A stretch of 64,000 nt of DNA from Aradus depressus (GCA_963662175.1 OY759225.1:11649601-11713600); one strand, 5' to 3'; counted from the first letter of the stretch, positions 1 to 10,440 are shown. The notes: generated by a model from the sequence alone, not told the origin. A program made the numbers and translations.

Positions 1-360
1 AAGCGTTGTTCTTAAACTCAATATTTGACTTGCATATTGGCTTCTGAATCCTCATACTAAATCTAAAATAGGGCTTTGAATTCACATATGAAATTTTATG
101 TCAATTATTAGAGTTTTTGGGTTAAGCCTACCCTTTATTCCATCTTCTCTCTGGACGATTGGGCTGAAAATCAATAGGTATCGTCTTAGAGAGTTTTGGA
201 TAGACACATAAAATTACATAGGGAGTTATCGTCTTCACAGTCATATCGACACAGATAAATTTTTATTTTTTTATTTTTGGAATCAAGAGGTCGAAAAACG
301 TGAAATTTCTTTGAAAACTCCGTTTGAAATGACGGGGCTTAACACAAAAAAACCCCAATA
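1..360 (-). repeat. Dispersed unclassified repeat, module copy
   Basis: This stretch matches, in reverse orientation, blocks seen again near 7615-7860, 9540-9780, 10140-10440 and 56600-57060. Shared phrases concern an A-rich leader, a GAATGAATGTATCGACA-like block and a block reading roughly 'ttttggagagggagcgaaaa'. No ORF is conserved. The family is recognised only by comparison within the window, and its class is unknown. Confidence 0.5.
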
Positions 361-404
361 ACTGCGAGAATTCAGAAGCCACTATGTAAGAGAACTATTG
401 GGAG

Positions 405-495
405 CCATGGTGGCCGTGCGGGCTATAGTGTAGGGGTTTAGTTGCATGGTCTCATCATGGTTTGCGGGTTCGAATCCCGATAGGGGGTGAGTTTT
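405..495 (+). repeat. tRNA-like SINE head, relic
   Basis: A perfect B-box-like GGTTCGAATCCC (467-478) sits in a CGGG/CCCG stem, downstream of an A-box-like stretch near 425-440. The flanks cannot form an acceptor stem, so it is not a functional tRNA gene. It differs from the main SINE family of this window. Confidence 0.35.
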
Positions 496-582
496 ATTTC
501 GTAGATAGAACTCCCTCCCGGGGCCATGGATCTCGTAAATAACTAGATAAAAAACAGGGACATGGCTAATATGCATCGTACA

Positions 583-1257
583 TAGGGATGCAAGCCTTTA
601 TGCATATCGATATTTTTATAGGTTCGCCGCAAAAAATCGATATTCGATATAATGTTCTTTATAAGCCGATATTATCGATAAATATCGATATTTTAAGTTT
701 ATAATAAAATGAGAATAGGGTAAATAATTTTTTACCGCGCAATCTATTTCTTGTTTGAGACCTGGTTGCACCTGCTTTTGAAACAGCCGTTCTGAGGGTA
801 CTGATGTAGCGACTATTGGTAGATGGCTCAATGCAATTTTGTAAAGGTTGTGATAAGAGCCTTGCATCTCTTGCCAAGTCTCAATCGGTTTCGATTTTAA
901 GATGCTTACTGGCGCCGTAAGATATAATGTCAGTTCATCAAGTAATATATTCGTTTTAAGTTCTCCCGCAATACTAGAAGTGACTCTTAAGTTTAAATCA
1001 TTGTAATGGTCAATTGCGCAACTTACCATTGGCACCACTTTTGATACAGTAAAGGAAGCTTCTCTTGTCATTGCCAGATCGTTTTATTAATTGGGTCAAC
1101 TCTCAACCCATACAGCCATTTCTGTCTTACTGTCTTCGATATTTCGATATTACCTTTCAATAATATCGATATATCGTTCGTAGGCTATATCGATAACAAT
1201 ATTTACATGTCGATATTATCTATATTATCGACATTTCGATATATCGATGTATCCCTA
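583..1257 (-). mobile_element. Degenerate hAT transposon
   Basis: The ends read TAGGGATGCA at the left and the reverse complement of TAGGGATACA at the right. They are flanked by 8-bp duplications ATCGTACA (575-582) and ATCGTATA (1258-1265), one mismatch apart. Subterminal regions are full of ATCGATA motifs. TAGGGNTG termini plus an 8-bp duplication are typical of hAT elements. The element encodes the transposase relic at 620-1071. Confidence 0.8.
620..1071 (-). pseudogene. hAT transposase C-terminal (dimerisation) domain, frameshifted
   Basis: The reading frame contains LPIVATSVPSERLFQK, the hallmark of the hAT C-terminal dimerisation region of ZBED-like transposases. The following conserved block (SKAGATRSQTRNRLRGKKL) is in a different frame, near 690-780. 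The coding sequence is therefore frameshifted around position 780. The N-terminal BED finger and the catalytic region are absent. It is a dead fragment inside the 583-1257 element. Confidence 0.8.
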
Positions 1258-1265
1258 ATCGTATA

Positions 1266-1908
1266 TAAAGCAAAAAAAAAATTAGGAGCAAACATTCAAT
1301 TGGTTTTAGACGAAGAGCGAAAATGTAATTGATTAATTCATTCTAGGAAAATGCATTGCCGGTTATTCACCGACGACTTTTTAAACGCTTTTTCATGTTA
1401 TTTTCACCGGGAAACCTTGCAAAAAACATGTGGATTAAAAAAAAACTTTTGAAAGAATGTACCATCATTCATGTATTCAGTAACTCTTTCCTCTTCCCGT
1501 AGGGCTCTTAATGGTTGAAAGGTGGTCACTTAGAGCTGGCCATAGAATTTCAGCGTTATGCTAGAGCTACAGCTGTCCGGACAGCTGAAAGTGAGCTCTG
1601 AAGAAGTAGCACTTAAGAGGATTGTGTTTTTTTTTTTTTTTTTAATCCCTTTTTTCTTTTTCCCTCAACTCAGCATTTCCCCACAGTTAGGGGAATAATG
1701 GGATTATGACTCCTTCAAGGGGTTGAAAGAGCGGGAAAAAGAAACACTCTCTCTTCACTGTAATAGATAGGATAATTTTTTTTTTTTTTATAAAAATATT
1801 TTTTCATTAATTTTTTGGAGAGAATAAATGGTTTATTTTCTTGATAATGGAAAGATGGAAGCTTGTCATGACAAATGTTAACTCTTTTAGAATAATTAGT
1901 TATTGTGA
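1266..1908. other. Non-coding stretch with repeat fragment and palindrome
   Basis: Positions 1290-1440 carry another fragment of the dispersed module family ('ttgccggttattcaccgacgac' region). Positions 1570-1587 form a perfect 18-bp palindrome (CAGCTGTCCGGACAGCTG). T-rich runs occupy 1627-1643 and 1775-1788. No gene is seen. Confidence 0.5.
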
Positions 1909-2117
1909 CTCATGGTCATATTGCCTACTACCAGAGCGCTCTGTCGTTACATGAGCCCGATTCTACTGTTGAAGTCCTAAATGTTGCCTACTTGTTTATT
2001 CCTTTAGCTCAAGGTTTTTTCATCTCCCAGGTAGAAAAACCTAAGGGCCTCGGCTGGGTTGCGAACCCGCGATCTTGAGTTCAGTAGGCCAACAGGCTAC
2101 CCCTGAGCTATACCGTG
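1909..2117 (-). repeat. tRNA-derived SINE, internally shortened
   Basis: Reverse-strand copy of the main SINE family (see 32989-33328). The 3' body (GAGCGCTCTGGTAGTAGGC reversed) and the tRNA-like head with B box near 2050-2080 are both recognisable. The middle is shortened. Confidence 0.75.
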
Positions 2118-2985
2118 TTTATCATGAGATCATTGTGGAGTGTTCTGTTACTTACGTATGGTGGACATTGTGTAATGAGTCTGAGTGTCTTTGACTGGAT
2201 TAGTTTCAGATTAGATGTTTCAGCCGGTTATCCACGTCAGGTTATGTTACTAAACCCGATTTTTAACAACCCCCACTACTATAACCTTCCCATGTGGTTA
2301 TCCGTGTCAGGTTATGTTACCCTCGATCACTCCCAACATTGTAACCTCCCCATGTGGTTATCCGTGTCAGGTTATAATATCAAATATCGATTATTGCATA
2401 TTTTATTTTTCAATCCCCTCCCCCCCCCTTCCCGAATTTTTTTACATTTCAATCTGCAAATTATAATTTTTATTTAGCTCACTAGCGCTCCCAAGCGCCT
2501 AGAAATCCAAATATTATTAATTTAAATCAATTAGGTATGACTTCTTATGAAAAAAAAAACATATCTGAACGGGGTTTGAACTCACCACGTTTCGTATGGG
2601 AGGCTGGCTTGCTAGCCCCTCGTCTAATGAAATTTGTTTTCCAAAATGGTGGCTTAAAATTGTTTGTTGTAGGTTTTAGCACCTTTCTCGTACAAATATA
2701 TATTTTTGTTTGTATGATGTTCATTTTTCCGGAAGTTATGTGTTCCTTCCTTTTCCACCTACTATACAACTGAAAGTTATGAAAAATGAGTTTTTCTGTG
2801 TTTTTCCTGGTGAGGAAGTAATAAATTTTCTGCAACTGTATTCAGTACCCAAAAACTATTTTCCACCGACTTTTTTTTTTTTTTTTTTATTTACTAACAT
2901 ATATTTACAACTGTATAAAAATAAATACAACAAGCAAGTATGCTAATAGAGAGGTAATTGTAATGTCAAGAGAGGAGAAATCACC
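2118..2985. repeat. Three-copy direct repeat followed by AT-rich sequence
   Basis: The phrase GGTTATCCGTGTCAGGTTAT or a close variant occurs at about 2226, 2296 and 2356, roughly 60-70 bp apart. A fourth copy lies far away at 53776-53815. The rest of this stretch is AT-rich, with C8 and T18 runs and no supportable gene. Confidence 0.55.
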
Positions 2986-3028
2986 CAGTGGTGACACTCT
3001 CTAGTCACTGATTTCCTTTCATTTGTAA

Positions 3029-3530
3029 CTAATCACTGTCACTGCTGCTGCTAAGGAGGTCTCTAGGCCATTCTTGGGGAAATATGGTAGAATGGAGGGC
3101 ACGGACTAGAGGATTATTGTGAGAACTAAGAACGGAAAATAATTTGTTATACTTGGATTTAGCGACTTCGGTGACAAAAGGTACATTAAGGTTTGTTGGA
3201 GAAGTAATAAGGAGCATTGGCTATTTTACAAAGGATTTTGGATTGAAGGGATTGGATGTGCTGGAGATTGGAAGCTTTGGCAGAACCCCAGAGTTCAAGT
3301 CCGTAACTCTATACAGGTTTGAGTACTGCGTTGTATATAAATCGTTTTGTTTTCAAAGTTAATTTGGATCTTTTGTCTAGTAGTCTTAGTAACAGTTTAT
3401 AACGTTTGTTCATTTCTTGTCTTTTTAGTCTCCTGTGAGGAATCAAAGTGTCGAGTATGAGGCCTAGACAGCGGACTTCGTTTTTTAAAGGGATCGGATT
3501 TTTGTTAAGGTACACTGGAGGGCAGGTCCA
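3029..3530 (-). pseudogene. Jockey-type LINE reverse transcriptase, C-terminal relic
   Basis: One frame (3309-3515) reads NPIPLKNEVRCLGLILD followed by KLTLKTKRFIYNAVLKPV. This matches the thumb region of Jockey-clade reverse transcriptases (LGL.LD ... LY.A.LKP). A second frame (3029-3217) contains SHNNPLVRALHSTI and WPRDLL, the usual C-terminal end of the same ORF2. Stops and frame changes separate them. A related fragment lies at 53096-53230. Confidence 0.75.
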
Positions 3531-3895
3531 CCGACATATACACCTAGGGACCTAAGCATCCAATGCGCTGCGTTTACTTCTTACTTTGTCGTCTTGTCTT
3601 ACCCGGATCTGAAGTCTCTCATGGTCTATTTTCTAAAATCTTTCCCTACCGATAATCTGGAATCTCGTTCTAGCATATCCGGGATATCTACCCTGTAAGT
3701 GAGCCACAGTCTCGTATTTTTCTCTATATCTCTCACAAGAGGGATTGTCCTTATATTATGCAGTTGATTCCTATAGAACTGACCGTTTTCTCTGCGGATT
3801 CATGTTATTTGCCGAAGTTCGCTCCAGTTGAGATTCACAACATAATGGAACTCTCATAGTTATCTTCGACTGTTTGCATTTTTTAATTACAGCTA
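3531..3895. other. Unassigned sequence
   Basis: Non-repetitive within the window. No ORF of substance, no SINE or TIR match seen. It may be upstream ORF2 debris of the adjacent LINE, but no RT motif could be read. Confidence 0.3.
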
Positions 3896-4135
3896 TATAA
3901 AGGATAGGGGAAGTTATGTAACCGGAATTTTATGTTTTGAAACCACCTGATTTTTGATTCAAACCTTCCTGATATTAAAATAAAAAATAAAAAATCTCTG
4001 TGTGTGTATAACCCTATAGAGAATGAATGTATCGACACGAAACTGTGCATGTGTATCCAGAACATCATAAGGACGATGCCTATTGATTTTCAGTCAAATC
4101 GGTCAAAGAGAAGAGGGAGCTTAACAAAAAAATAG
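3896..4135 (+). repeat. Dispersed unclassified repeat, module copy
   Basis: Begins with GGGGAAGTTATGTAACCGG and continues with a GAATGAATGTATCGACACG block and a 'cctattgattttcagtcaaatcggtc' region. The same order occurs at 7615-7860 and 17775-17960. No coding capacity is conserved. Confidence 0.6.
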
Positions 4136-4334
4136 TAAAGAAAAAATGAAAAAATAGTAAAGAAAAATGTAGAAAAAAATGGTAAGGAAAACAAAAAAAT
4201 AAAAACTATGCAAATAATATAATATGTACAAAACAAAAAGAAAATATTACATTGAAATAATAATAAACATAAAAATAAAAATAAAATAATAATAAAGATA
4301 AAATAAAATGAACATGAAAGCCCTTCAACTCGAA

Positions 4335-4500
4335 ACCCCTCGAAACACCCCTCTCTGTCATCACCATCCCTCCAACTTAATGGGGGCAGGGGAGGCAGCG
4401 GGGGCTAGAGTGATCCCCCCTGCCTGAAGGAGGAGAGTTGAAGGTAAGAGGATTACATGAGGGGAGAAGCTGGTCATCATCGGCACTCCCTAAATATTTC
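4335..4500 (+). repeat. Repeat shared with 52740-52925
   Basis: CTCCAACTTAATGG, a GTGATCCCCC block, GAAGCTGG and CACTCCCTAA occur in the same order at 52740-52925. There the repeat is followed by a Jockey RT fragment on the opposite strand. It is probably a LINE-associated untranslated region, but this is inference. Confidence 0.5.
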
Positions 4501-4511
4501 TGCTATTCTTC

Positions 4512-4536
4512 GGGGGGGGGGGGGGGGGGGGGGGGG
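4512..4536 (+). repeat. Poly-G tract (25 G)
   Basis: An uninterrupted run of 25 G residues in otherwise AT-rich DNA, followed by GTGGATTATATATA-like sequence. Comparable runs occur at 7938-7960, 8036-8055, 8149-8167 and 38933-38967. Confidence 0.9.
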
Positions 4537-5078
4537 TGGATTATATATATAAAAAAAAATAAAAAAATAAAAAATATATATATCACCAACCCCATAAAGG
4601 CGACCCCTATTGAATGAATGAATCTATACTTTATTTTTTTTACTTTATACAAAATATTCTAATATCGACTATACAATACTGACAATGGCCAGGGCCGTCT
4701 GTCAGGAGAGAGGGTCATATCGGCCAAAGGTCAGAGGATTGAGGCTTGACTCAATAACTCTAATATTACTTCCGATGTAATAAATATATCAACACCGAAT
4801 TTAATATGAGCATTCCGAAGTCAATATGCAGGTCAAATTTTTTGGTCAAACGGTCGATAGGTTAAAGATGGGACAGCGAAAAATTAATTGAATAATTCTT
4901 TTTAGATAAAAAAAAAAAAAATGTTGCAGGTTAACTACTATCCTTAAGTATTACCCGATTTTTGAAAATTTTAAATGGAACCATTAATAAGACAAACCGA
5001 ACTTATATACCGAGTTACACAAAAATCAGTTCAGTTGTTAGTGTGACAAGGATTTAGGGGGAAAGGCTGCCCGAGCTT

Positions 5079-5358
5079 TAACTACCTCATATCGCCTACT
5101 ACCAGAGCGCTCTTTCCTCACTCTGGAAGACATGAGCCTGACGTGTGGGAGTCCTAAATTTTGCCTACCCTAAATTTTTATTCATCTAGGTTAGGGGTTT
5201 TTAACGAGTACCTGACATCGTACAGGCTTGGGACAATCGCTTAACGTCCCATCCGAAAAGTGTGCTTAAGTTTATTTTACCTCCAAGATAAAATAAACTA
5301 AGGGCCTCGGCCGGGTTAAGCGGGGGGCAAGCACGCATACCACTGAGCTATCGACGCC
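5079..5358 (-). repeat. tRNA-derived SINE, near full length
   Basis: Reverse-strand copy. From left to right it shows the 3' body (TATCGCCTACTACCAGAGCG), the hairpin module TTTATTTTACCTCCAAGATAAAATAAA, and a damaged tRNA-like head ending in CTGAGCTATCGACGCCCTC. The B box has been altered by a small substitution around 5315-5335. Confidence 0.85.
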
Positions 5359-5787
5359 CTCAATATCTTATTAAGGGTACAGTGGAATTGTAAAGATAAT
5401 TAAGTAATGTGGCATTTGAAATATAAAATAGCGCATCTACAATCTTATTGTTAGTAAGTTTAGATGGGAATTAGTATGGTGAAAATGTTAACTTAGTTTT
5501 CAAATGATAATGTCAATCGTCGTCCGACAATTGATTCTAGTTTCCAGATCGTCGTTTGTCGTCGTCGTCAAGTTTCTGGCTGAATGAGATTCTAGATATT
5601 TGAAGTAGATAGAAATGTCATTAGCTTTGTCACTTTCGCTTCTCTTGTTGAGTTGCATAGCTAAGCACTGAAATACTCCCCTCACAACTCGTTTCAAAAA
5701 TATATCATATTAAAGAGATAAAGATTAAAAATGCGAGTATGAAATGATTTTGGTATGGGAAAGGAGAATAGACAATGATCTGTAACT
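5359..5787. other. Unassigned AT-rich sequence
   Basis: A 65-codon reverse-strand frame (5500-5697) is open but resembles no family I know. No repeat match was seen elsewhere in the window. Confidence 0.3.
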
Positions 5788-5916
5788 CGCCTTACAACTC
5801 GCCTTACAACCATCCTCATAACACGCCTCTCAACTTGCCTCATAACTCGCCTCACAACTTTCCCCAAAACTCGCTTCCCAACATGTCTCACCACTCGTAT
5901 CACAACTTGCCTCACA
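5788..5916 (-). repeat. Degenerate 12-bp minisatellite
   Basis: About ten imperfect copies of a unit like AACTCGCCTCAC. Read on the minus strand they give an RRVxRxVxRxV-like pseudo-peptide, an artefact of the 12-bp period. Confidence 0.75.
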
Positions 5917-6290
5917 AATATAATATTATTAAAGACCCTTAGCCAAGAGAAGGTAAAAAACGTTGAGCACGCTGTCCCTCGTAGTTGAAGCCCGGGCATG
6001 GGTCAAAATAACTAAGTAACTAACTTACGGTTAACTTTTATCGTTTCTGGTTGCAGCCCATCTACCGACATTGCTGTCCTAATTTGTTTTTCAGACAATT
6101 TGTGAAAACGGTAACACAAAACCCACCTATTTTCTATAGTTCTTTTTCGACAATTCTTGTTGAATTCAGCCGAGGGACAGCGTGCTCAACGTTTTTTACA
6201 TTCCCTTGGTTAAGGGTCTTTAATAATATTATATTTGTGAGGCAAGTTGTGATACGAGTGGTGAGACATGTTGGGAGGCGAGTTTTAAGG
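5878..6290. repeat. Large inverted repeat, about 110-bp arms
   Basis: The left arm (about 5878-5987: CACCACTCGTATCACAACTT through to AACGTTGAGCACGCTGTCCC) recurs in reverse complement at about 6169-6285. The spacer is about 180 bp. The right arm contains the end of the 12-bp minisatellite. A SINE 3' fragment (5969-6017) abuts the left arm. Confidence 0.8.
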
Positions 6291-6761
6291 CAAGTTGTCA
6301 AAATTTCGGTCTTCCGCTGTAGAACTAACAGAGAAGGGATAAGAGCGTTCGATGCTTAGGTGCCTTGGTGGACACAATAACCCTCCCAATATATCTAAAT
6401 CGGTCTGTAGTTGACTATCATCGTTTCTGGTTGATCCCTATCTACTGATATTGCTGTCCTAATGTGTTTTTCAGAAAATATTTTAACACATATATGATAT
6501 ACCCCCCCTGGCCAGAGCAAAAAATCAAGATAAAAATTAAATAATCTAAAAAAATTGTTTTTATGTCAAATGGATTGCTTGCAAGTTACCAATAGGATCT
6601 TCAAATTTCTCGTGCGTCTGATTCTTAAATCAGCAATCAGCTGTTACTTAAATGTACGTGTACAAAACAAGTCATATTACATTTTTTTTAAATATACATG
6701 AATTCCATCATTTCATTTCCTCTCTCAAAATCTTCATTTATGTTATACTTTATACTCTTAA
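6291..6761. other. Unassigned AT-rich sequence
   Basis: Contains a second short block related to 6040-6100 (CGTTTCTGGTTG followed by CTGATATTGCTGTCCTAAT at about 6421-6465), so part is locally duplicated. No gene is seen. Confidence 0.35.
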
Positions 6762-6917
6762 AGCTGATTTTACATGCGCACTAAAAATGCAAAGCGCAGC
6801 AACAGAAAATGCACGCTATTGGCTGTAAGTCATTTAATTCTAAAAACACATAAACCACAGCGTGGATTTGCTGCTGCTGCGCTTTGCATTTTTGCTGCTC
6901 ATGTAAAGTCAGCTTAA
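6762..6917. mobile_element. Palindromic MITE
   Basis: Roughly 50-bp inverted ends: AAGCTGATTTTACATG at the left is mirrored by CATGTAAAGTCAGCTT at the right. Both arms carry AAAATGCAAAGCGCAGCA. No coding capacity. A possible TTAA or TA target duplication at the edges is ambiguous. Confidence 0.65.
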
Positions 6918-7135
6918 GTATTACTGTCAGTGGTTACCTCAGGGGGAGCTTCTAGGGGTCCGAGTCTTCAAATTAATAACAAAAAGTCTGCAACGCTAAC
7001 CACGGAAACTGCGGGCTGTGCCCCCGGGAGTCTATACCCCCCACCCTCATAGCCTAACTTTGACTCCCCCCCCTGCTCAAATTCCTGGCTATACCCCTTT
7101 TCTTGATAGCATGTCATCCTTCGGACAGGACTCTA

Positions 7136-7195
7136 AAAGGCTTCCTGATAACACAATTTTGTTTTATAATTCAGATAGGAGGGGGCGCTCTTTAG
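7136..7195 (+). repeat. 60-bp exact duplicate of 8602-8661
   Basis: The 60 bp are identical at both sites. The right copy continues into a SINE head (GCTCAGTGG); this copy diverges at the same point (AGTCTGATGG). The surrounding open frame at 7018-7251 is not credible as a gene, because half of it is Pro-rich low complexity and half is this repeat. Confidence 0.85.
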
Positions 7196-7614
7196 AGTCT
7201 GATGGTGACGAACTTGTTAGACGTTACGTTAAAGTCTACTTAGAATATTGATTTGTAAAAGCGTACTTGGCATAAGAAAATCCTGCTGGCCACAACACAT
7301 TTTTTTTGTTACTGTAAGTGCATTAGTGCAATTTGCAGTAATGCTAACAATTTGTTCAAAGTAGGAGATGAAGTAAATGGGCTACAAAAAAAAAAGTTGT
7401 TTGTAGAATGAAGGGTGTCTAATGACTCGTTAAGTTGAAGGGAGCTAGCTACTCTTGTCCGAGCAAGCCTCATTAATAGGGGTCATTTTTCTTTTTAACA
7501 AGCCATATCTACTACATTTTTCTGAAGAGCCCCCCACGGAGCTTTTCATTTTTTTTACGGCCTCTTTTTAGTCATGTTCACTCAATTTTTAAGCACTTTG
7601 TTTTTTACATTCGG

Positions 7615-7860
7615 AAATGTACGAAGTATAGGGAAATTGTGTAATCGGACAAAAATTCGATGCAAAATCAAAAAATTTTTGTCTCTGCGTCTGTGATTCT
7701 AACAAGATCTATTCTAATAACTGCCGATAGAATGAATATATCGATATGAAATTTTATATGTGAATCCAGAACCCTCTAACGACGACACCTATCGATTTTC
7801 AGCCAAATCGATGAAAGGGAAGGAGTGGAATTAGAGAGAAGGATTTATATAAAAACTGTA
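7615..7860 (+). repeat. Dispersed unclassified repeat, module copy
   Basis: Starts with half of the recurring hairpin (ACGAAGTATAGGG) and then has the TGTAATCGG, GAATGAATATATCGATA and CCTATCGATTTTCAGCC blocks in the usual order. Confidence 0.65.
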
Positions 7861-7937
7861 ATAACTGCCAAATCCAGAACCCGCCAGGGGGCTCAATTCA
7901 ATGATGTAATCGTTATCATACACATATATATTATCCT

Positions 7938-8055
7938 CCCCCCCCCCCCCCCCCCCCCCCGAATAAAATCCTGAGCACGCCTCTGATAGTAGGCGAAATG
8001 ACCTGACTACAGAGGCGTGCTCAGGATTTTATTACGGGGGGGGGGGGGGGGGGGG
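7938..8055. repeat. Poly-C / poly-G bounded perfect inverted repeat
   Basis: C23 (7938-7960), then a 24-bp arm (7962-7985, containing CCTGAGCACGCCTCTG), a 24-bp spacer from the SINE 3' end, the exact reverse complement of the arm (8010-8033), then G20 (8036-8055). The homopolymers extend the symmetry. A third, direct copy of C19 plus arm follows at 8149-8190 and runs into a SINE tail ending near 8245. Confidence 0.9.
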
Positions 8056-8194
8056 ATTATATATAGATTGTATATTATATGATAACATATAGGTATATAT
8101 GTTATGTTTATATATGTTATCATGCATATATATATATATATTTGATATCCCCCCCCCCCCCCCCCCCGAAATAAAATCCTGAGAACCCCTCTGT

Positions 8195-8250
8195 CTGATA
8201 GTAGGCGAAATGACCTCGTAGTTAAAGCCCGGACACGAGTCACATTACCT
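8195..8250 (+). repeat. SINE 3' end fragment
   Basis: Contains TAGTAGGCGAAATGACCTCG, TTAAAGCCCGG and an ACCTAACTAA tail, the 3' terminus of the main SINE family. Confidence 0.7.
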
Positions 8251-8601
8251 AACTAAAATTAATCTCGGGAATTGAACTCAGATTTTCCTTGTGAATTGGA
8301 CTCTTGAGGCACTGATTTCATTTATATATAACTCTTATTGTGAGTTCATTGTGTAAATATTCCAAGAACACTCAGATCTTGAGTGGTCTTCAGTCTTCCT
8401 TATCGTGACTCTTACACCCTTCATATGATTTGATAAACTTATAAGCTACTCACATCTTATATTATCATTAAATTCAAAAATATTCAACTTTTTCCGGTCA
8501 TGGATGCCTGATGGATGCAGGTCTGTGGGGATCCTAGCGGGCTAATTTGGATAGGCTAATATTTATAATAATAAAGGTCAAGATTGCTGTACAAGGAATA
8601 G
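8251..8601. other. Unassigned sequence
   Basis: AT-rich, no ORF and no recognisable repeat apart from the start of the 60-bp duplicate at its right edge. Confidence 0.3.
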
Positions 8602-8647
8602 AAAGGCTTCCTGATAACACAATTTTGTTTTATAATTCAGATAGGAG

Positions 8648-8877
8648 GGGGCGCTCTTTAGCTCAGTGGTATGCGTGCACCTTCTGAGCTCAAGATCGTG
8701 TGTTCGAAACCCGGGGTCCCGAGGTCCCGAGCCTGTACGATGTCACTCGTTAAAGACCCCTGCCCTAGGTTAATAAAAATTGAGGGTAGGCAAAATTTAG
8801 GACTCCCACAGTAGAGTCGGGTTCATGTCCAGAGTGACAAAAGAGCCCTCTGGTAGTAGGCGATATGACCTCATAGT
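8648..8877 (+). repeat. tRNA-derived SINE, variant head and deleted middle
   Basis: A box TTAGCTCAGTGGTATGCGTG, B box GTTCGAAACCC, then GTACGATGTCACTCGTTAAAG and the 3' body to CGATATGACCTCATAG. The hairpin module normally found after the B box is missing. The head begins inside the 60-bp duplicate. Confidence 0.8.
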
Positions 8878-9059
8878 TCTGTACCATTTGGGAAAAACTA
8901 GGCAAGTCCAAAATCACAGGTTTCAGGGCAGCGCTTTGAAGTTTTCTGTTTTCAGTGTAAATCGAATTTTTTTGATAAATTATTTTTCCAACCGCTATTA
9001 TTCAACAATTTCTCCATATATTATTATGGAATGCATATATATTTAATTTTGTAATTTTA

Positions 9060-9486
9060 TCATACATTTTTAGGACTTATCTAAAATTGCACCCCCACTT
9101 ATCTAGTTAATCACCCGAAATCAAAAGAATTGTCTATTTTACACCATCACTTATCTAGTTATTCACGTACTTATCTAGTTTTTGCCAATGAAAGAAGCGT
9201 TTCAGAACTGCATAACCGTAATTATCTCTTCTTGTATAAGCAAGATAAATACGTTTAACCAATTTTAGGGCAACGCGGTTTTGATAAAAATAGATAAATG
9301 CAATTGTATAAATCCATAAGTAAATTTCCGAGTTGTCTAAAAATGTCCAATGCGTTTTCAAGGATACCATTGACATTACGACTTGCATAATTTTACACGA
9401 TGTGTAGGACACCAATATGGGTTGCCCAGAGTATTTATCTCATTTTTGACACAAATCGACTTATCTACTTTTTTCCAAATGGTACA
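9060..9486. other. Unassigned sequence with recurring CTTATCTAGTT motif
   Basis: CACTTATCTAGTT or ACTTATCTAGTT occurs near 9095, 9148 and 9168, with a relative (GACTTATCTACTTTTTT) near 9460. Between them lies an 86-codon reverse-strand open frame (9155-9415) with no family resemblance I recognise. No terminal repeats were found. Confidence 0.35.
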
Positions 9487-9520
9487 GAGTTAAAGCCCGG
9501 CCATGAGTCATAATAACTAA
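9487..9520 (+). repeat. SINE 3' terminal fragment
   Basis: TTAAAGCCCGGCCATGAGTC followed by an ATAATAACTAA tail, the non-CCTAA tail type. Confidence 0.6.
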
Positions 9521-9539
9521 TTTAGATAGGAGATTTGAG

Positions 9540-9790
9540 AAGTGCAGAAAATTAAATAGTTGGGTAATGCCCGATGGAATGAATGTATCCACATGAAATT
9601 TTACATGTAAATCCAGAATACTCTAACGACGACACCTATTGTTTTTCAGCCAAATCGAAGAAAGAACAGGGGGGATTAAGTTGGAGGCTTAACATAAAAA
9701 CCCCAATATCTGCCGATGTAAATTTATCGACACAAAGGATAGAGAGCGAACAATTAATTGAAATTAATTGGGGAAGTATATAACCTGTGA
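9540..9790 (+). repeat. Dispersed unclassified repeat, module copy
   Basis: GAATGAATGTATCCACATG, CTCTAACGACGACACCTATT and CTTAACATAAAAACCCCAAT blocks in family order. Incidental open frames across it are not credible genes. Confidence 0.6.
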
Positions 9791-10139
9791 TTATTTGTAA
9801 TTATATAACTTTATTTTGTATATATTTATTTTTTTCATTGGTGTGACGTAAAATATTGGAAGAATTTATCTATTTATATTCTTCTAGACATTATTGTCTT
9901 AAGGGTGGGTGTTACTGACTTTTGATTGAAAATAAAATCCCTGGTTCTGAGAAGTTAATGCTTGACAGGTTCTCAGTTTCTGAGTGATCGACTTTTACCA
10001 TCGTACTTTTAGATCACTTTGTTACAAAAGCTTTTTTCAACTTTATACAATTTTGAATCATATTTTAATATTTATTTATTATTTGAATCTTTTGAATAAT
10101 CATACAATTGAATTCATACAAGCACTTCTTAGGTATAAG

Positions 10140-10440
10140 TGTATAGGGGAAGTTATGCAATCGGTCAGAAGTTCGATATTGAGTTTTCAACGGAATTTCA
10201 TGTTTTCCGAATGAAGTCGTCGGTAAATCACCTGCAATGCATTCCTCAGAACGAATTAATTAACTTTTCGCTTCTCCACTAAACTCGGTCGACTGTTTGC
10301 GCTAATATTCAACAGTTGACTTACATAGGGACTCCTAAATCCTCATACAAAATTTTGAGTAGGTAAATTCATTACATCGGCAGTGATTAGAATTTTTGAG
10401 TTGAGCTTTTCCCTTTATCTTGTTTAATAGCCTAAAAGTG
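10140..10440. repeat. Dispersed unclassified repeat, two modules head to head
   Basis: A plus-orientation start (TATAGGGGAAGTTATGCAATCGG region, 10141-10215) meets minus-orientation modules ('cgcttctccactaaactcggtcgactg', 10268-10300). Confidence 0.5.

Noticed and set aside
405..495. Possible tRNA gene with GGTTCGAATCCC
   Set aside because: The TPsiC-like stem forms, but the acceptor ends do not pair and the anticodon arm is poor.
5694..5999. Arg/Val-repeat protein on the minus strand
   Set aside because: The repeat peptide follows directly from the 12-bp minisatellite period.
7018..7251. 77-codon plus-strand frame
   Set aside because: Half is low-complexity Pro-rich and the other half is the 60-bp duplicate also found beside a SINE.
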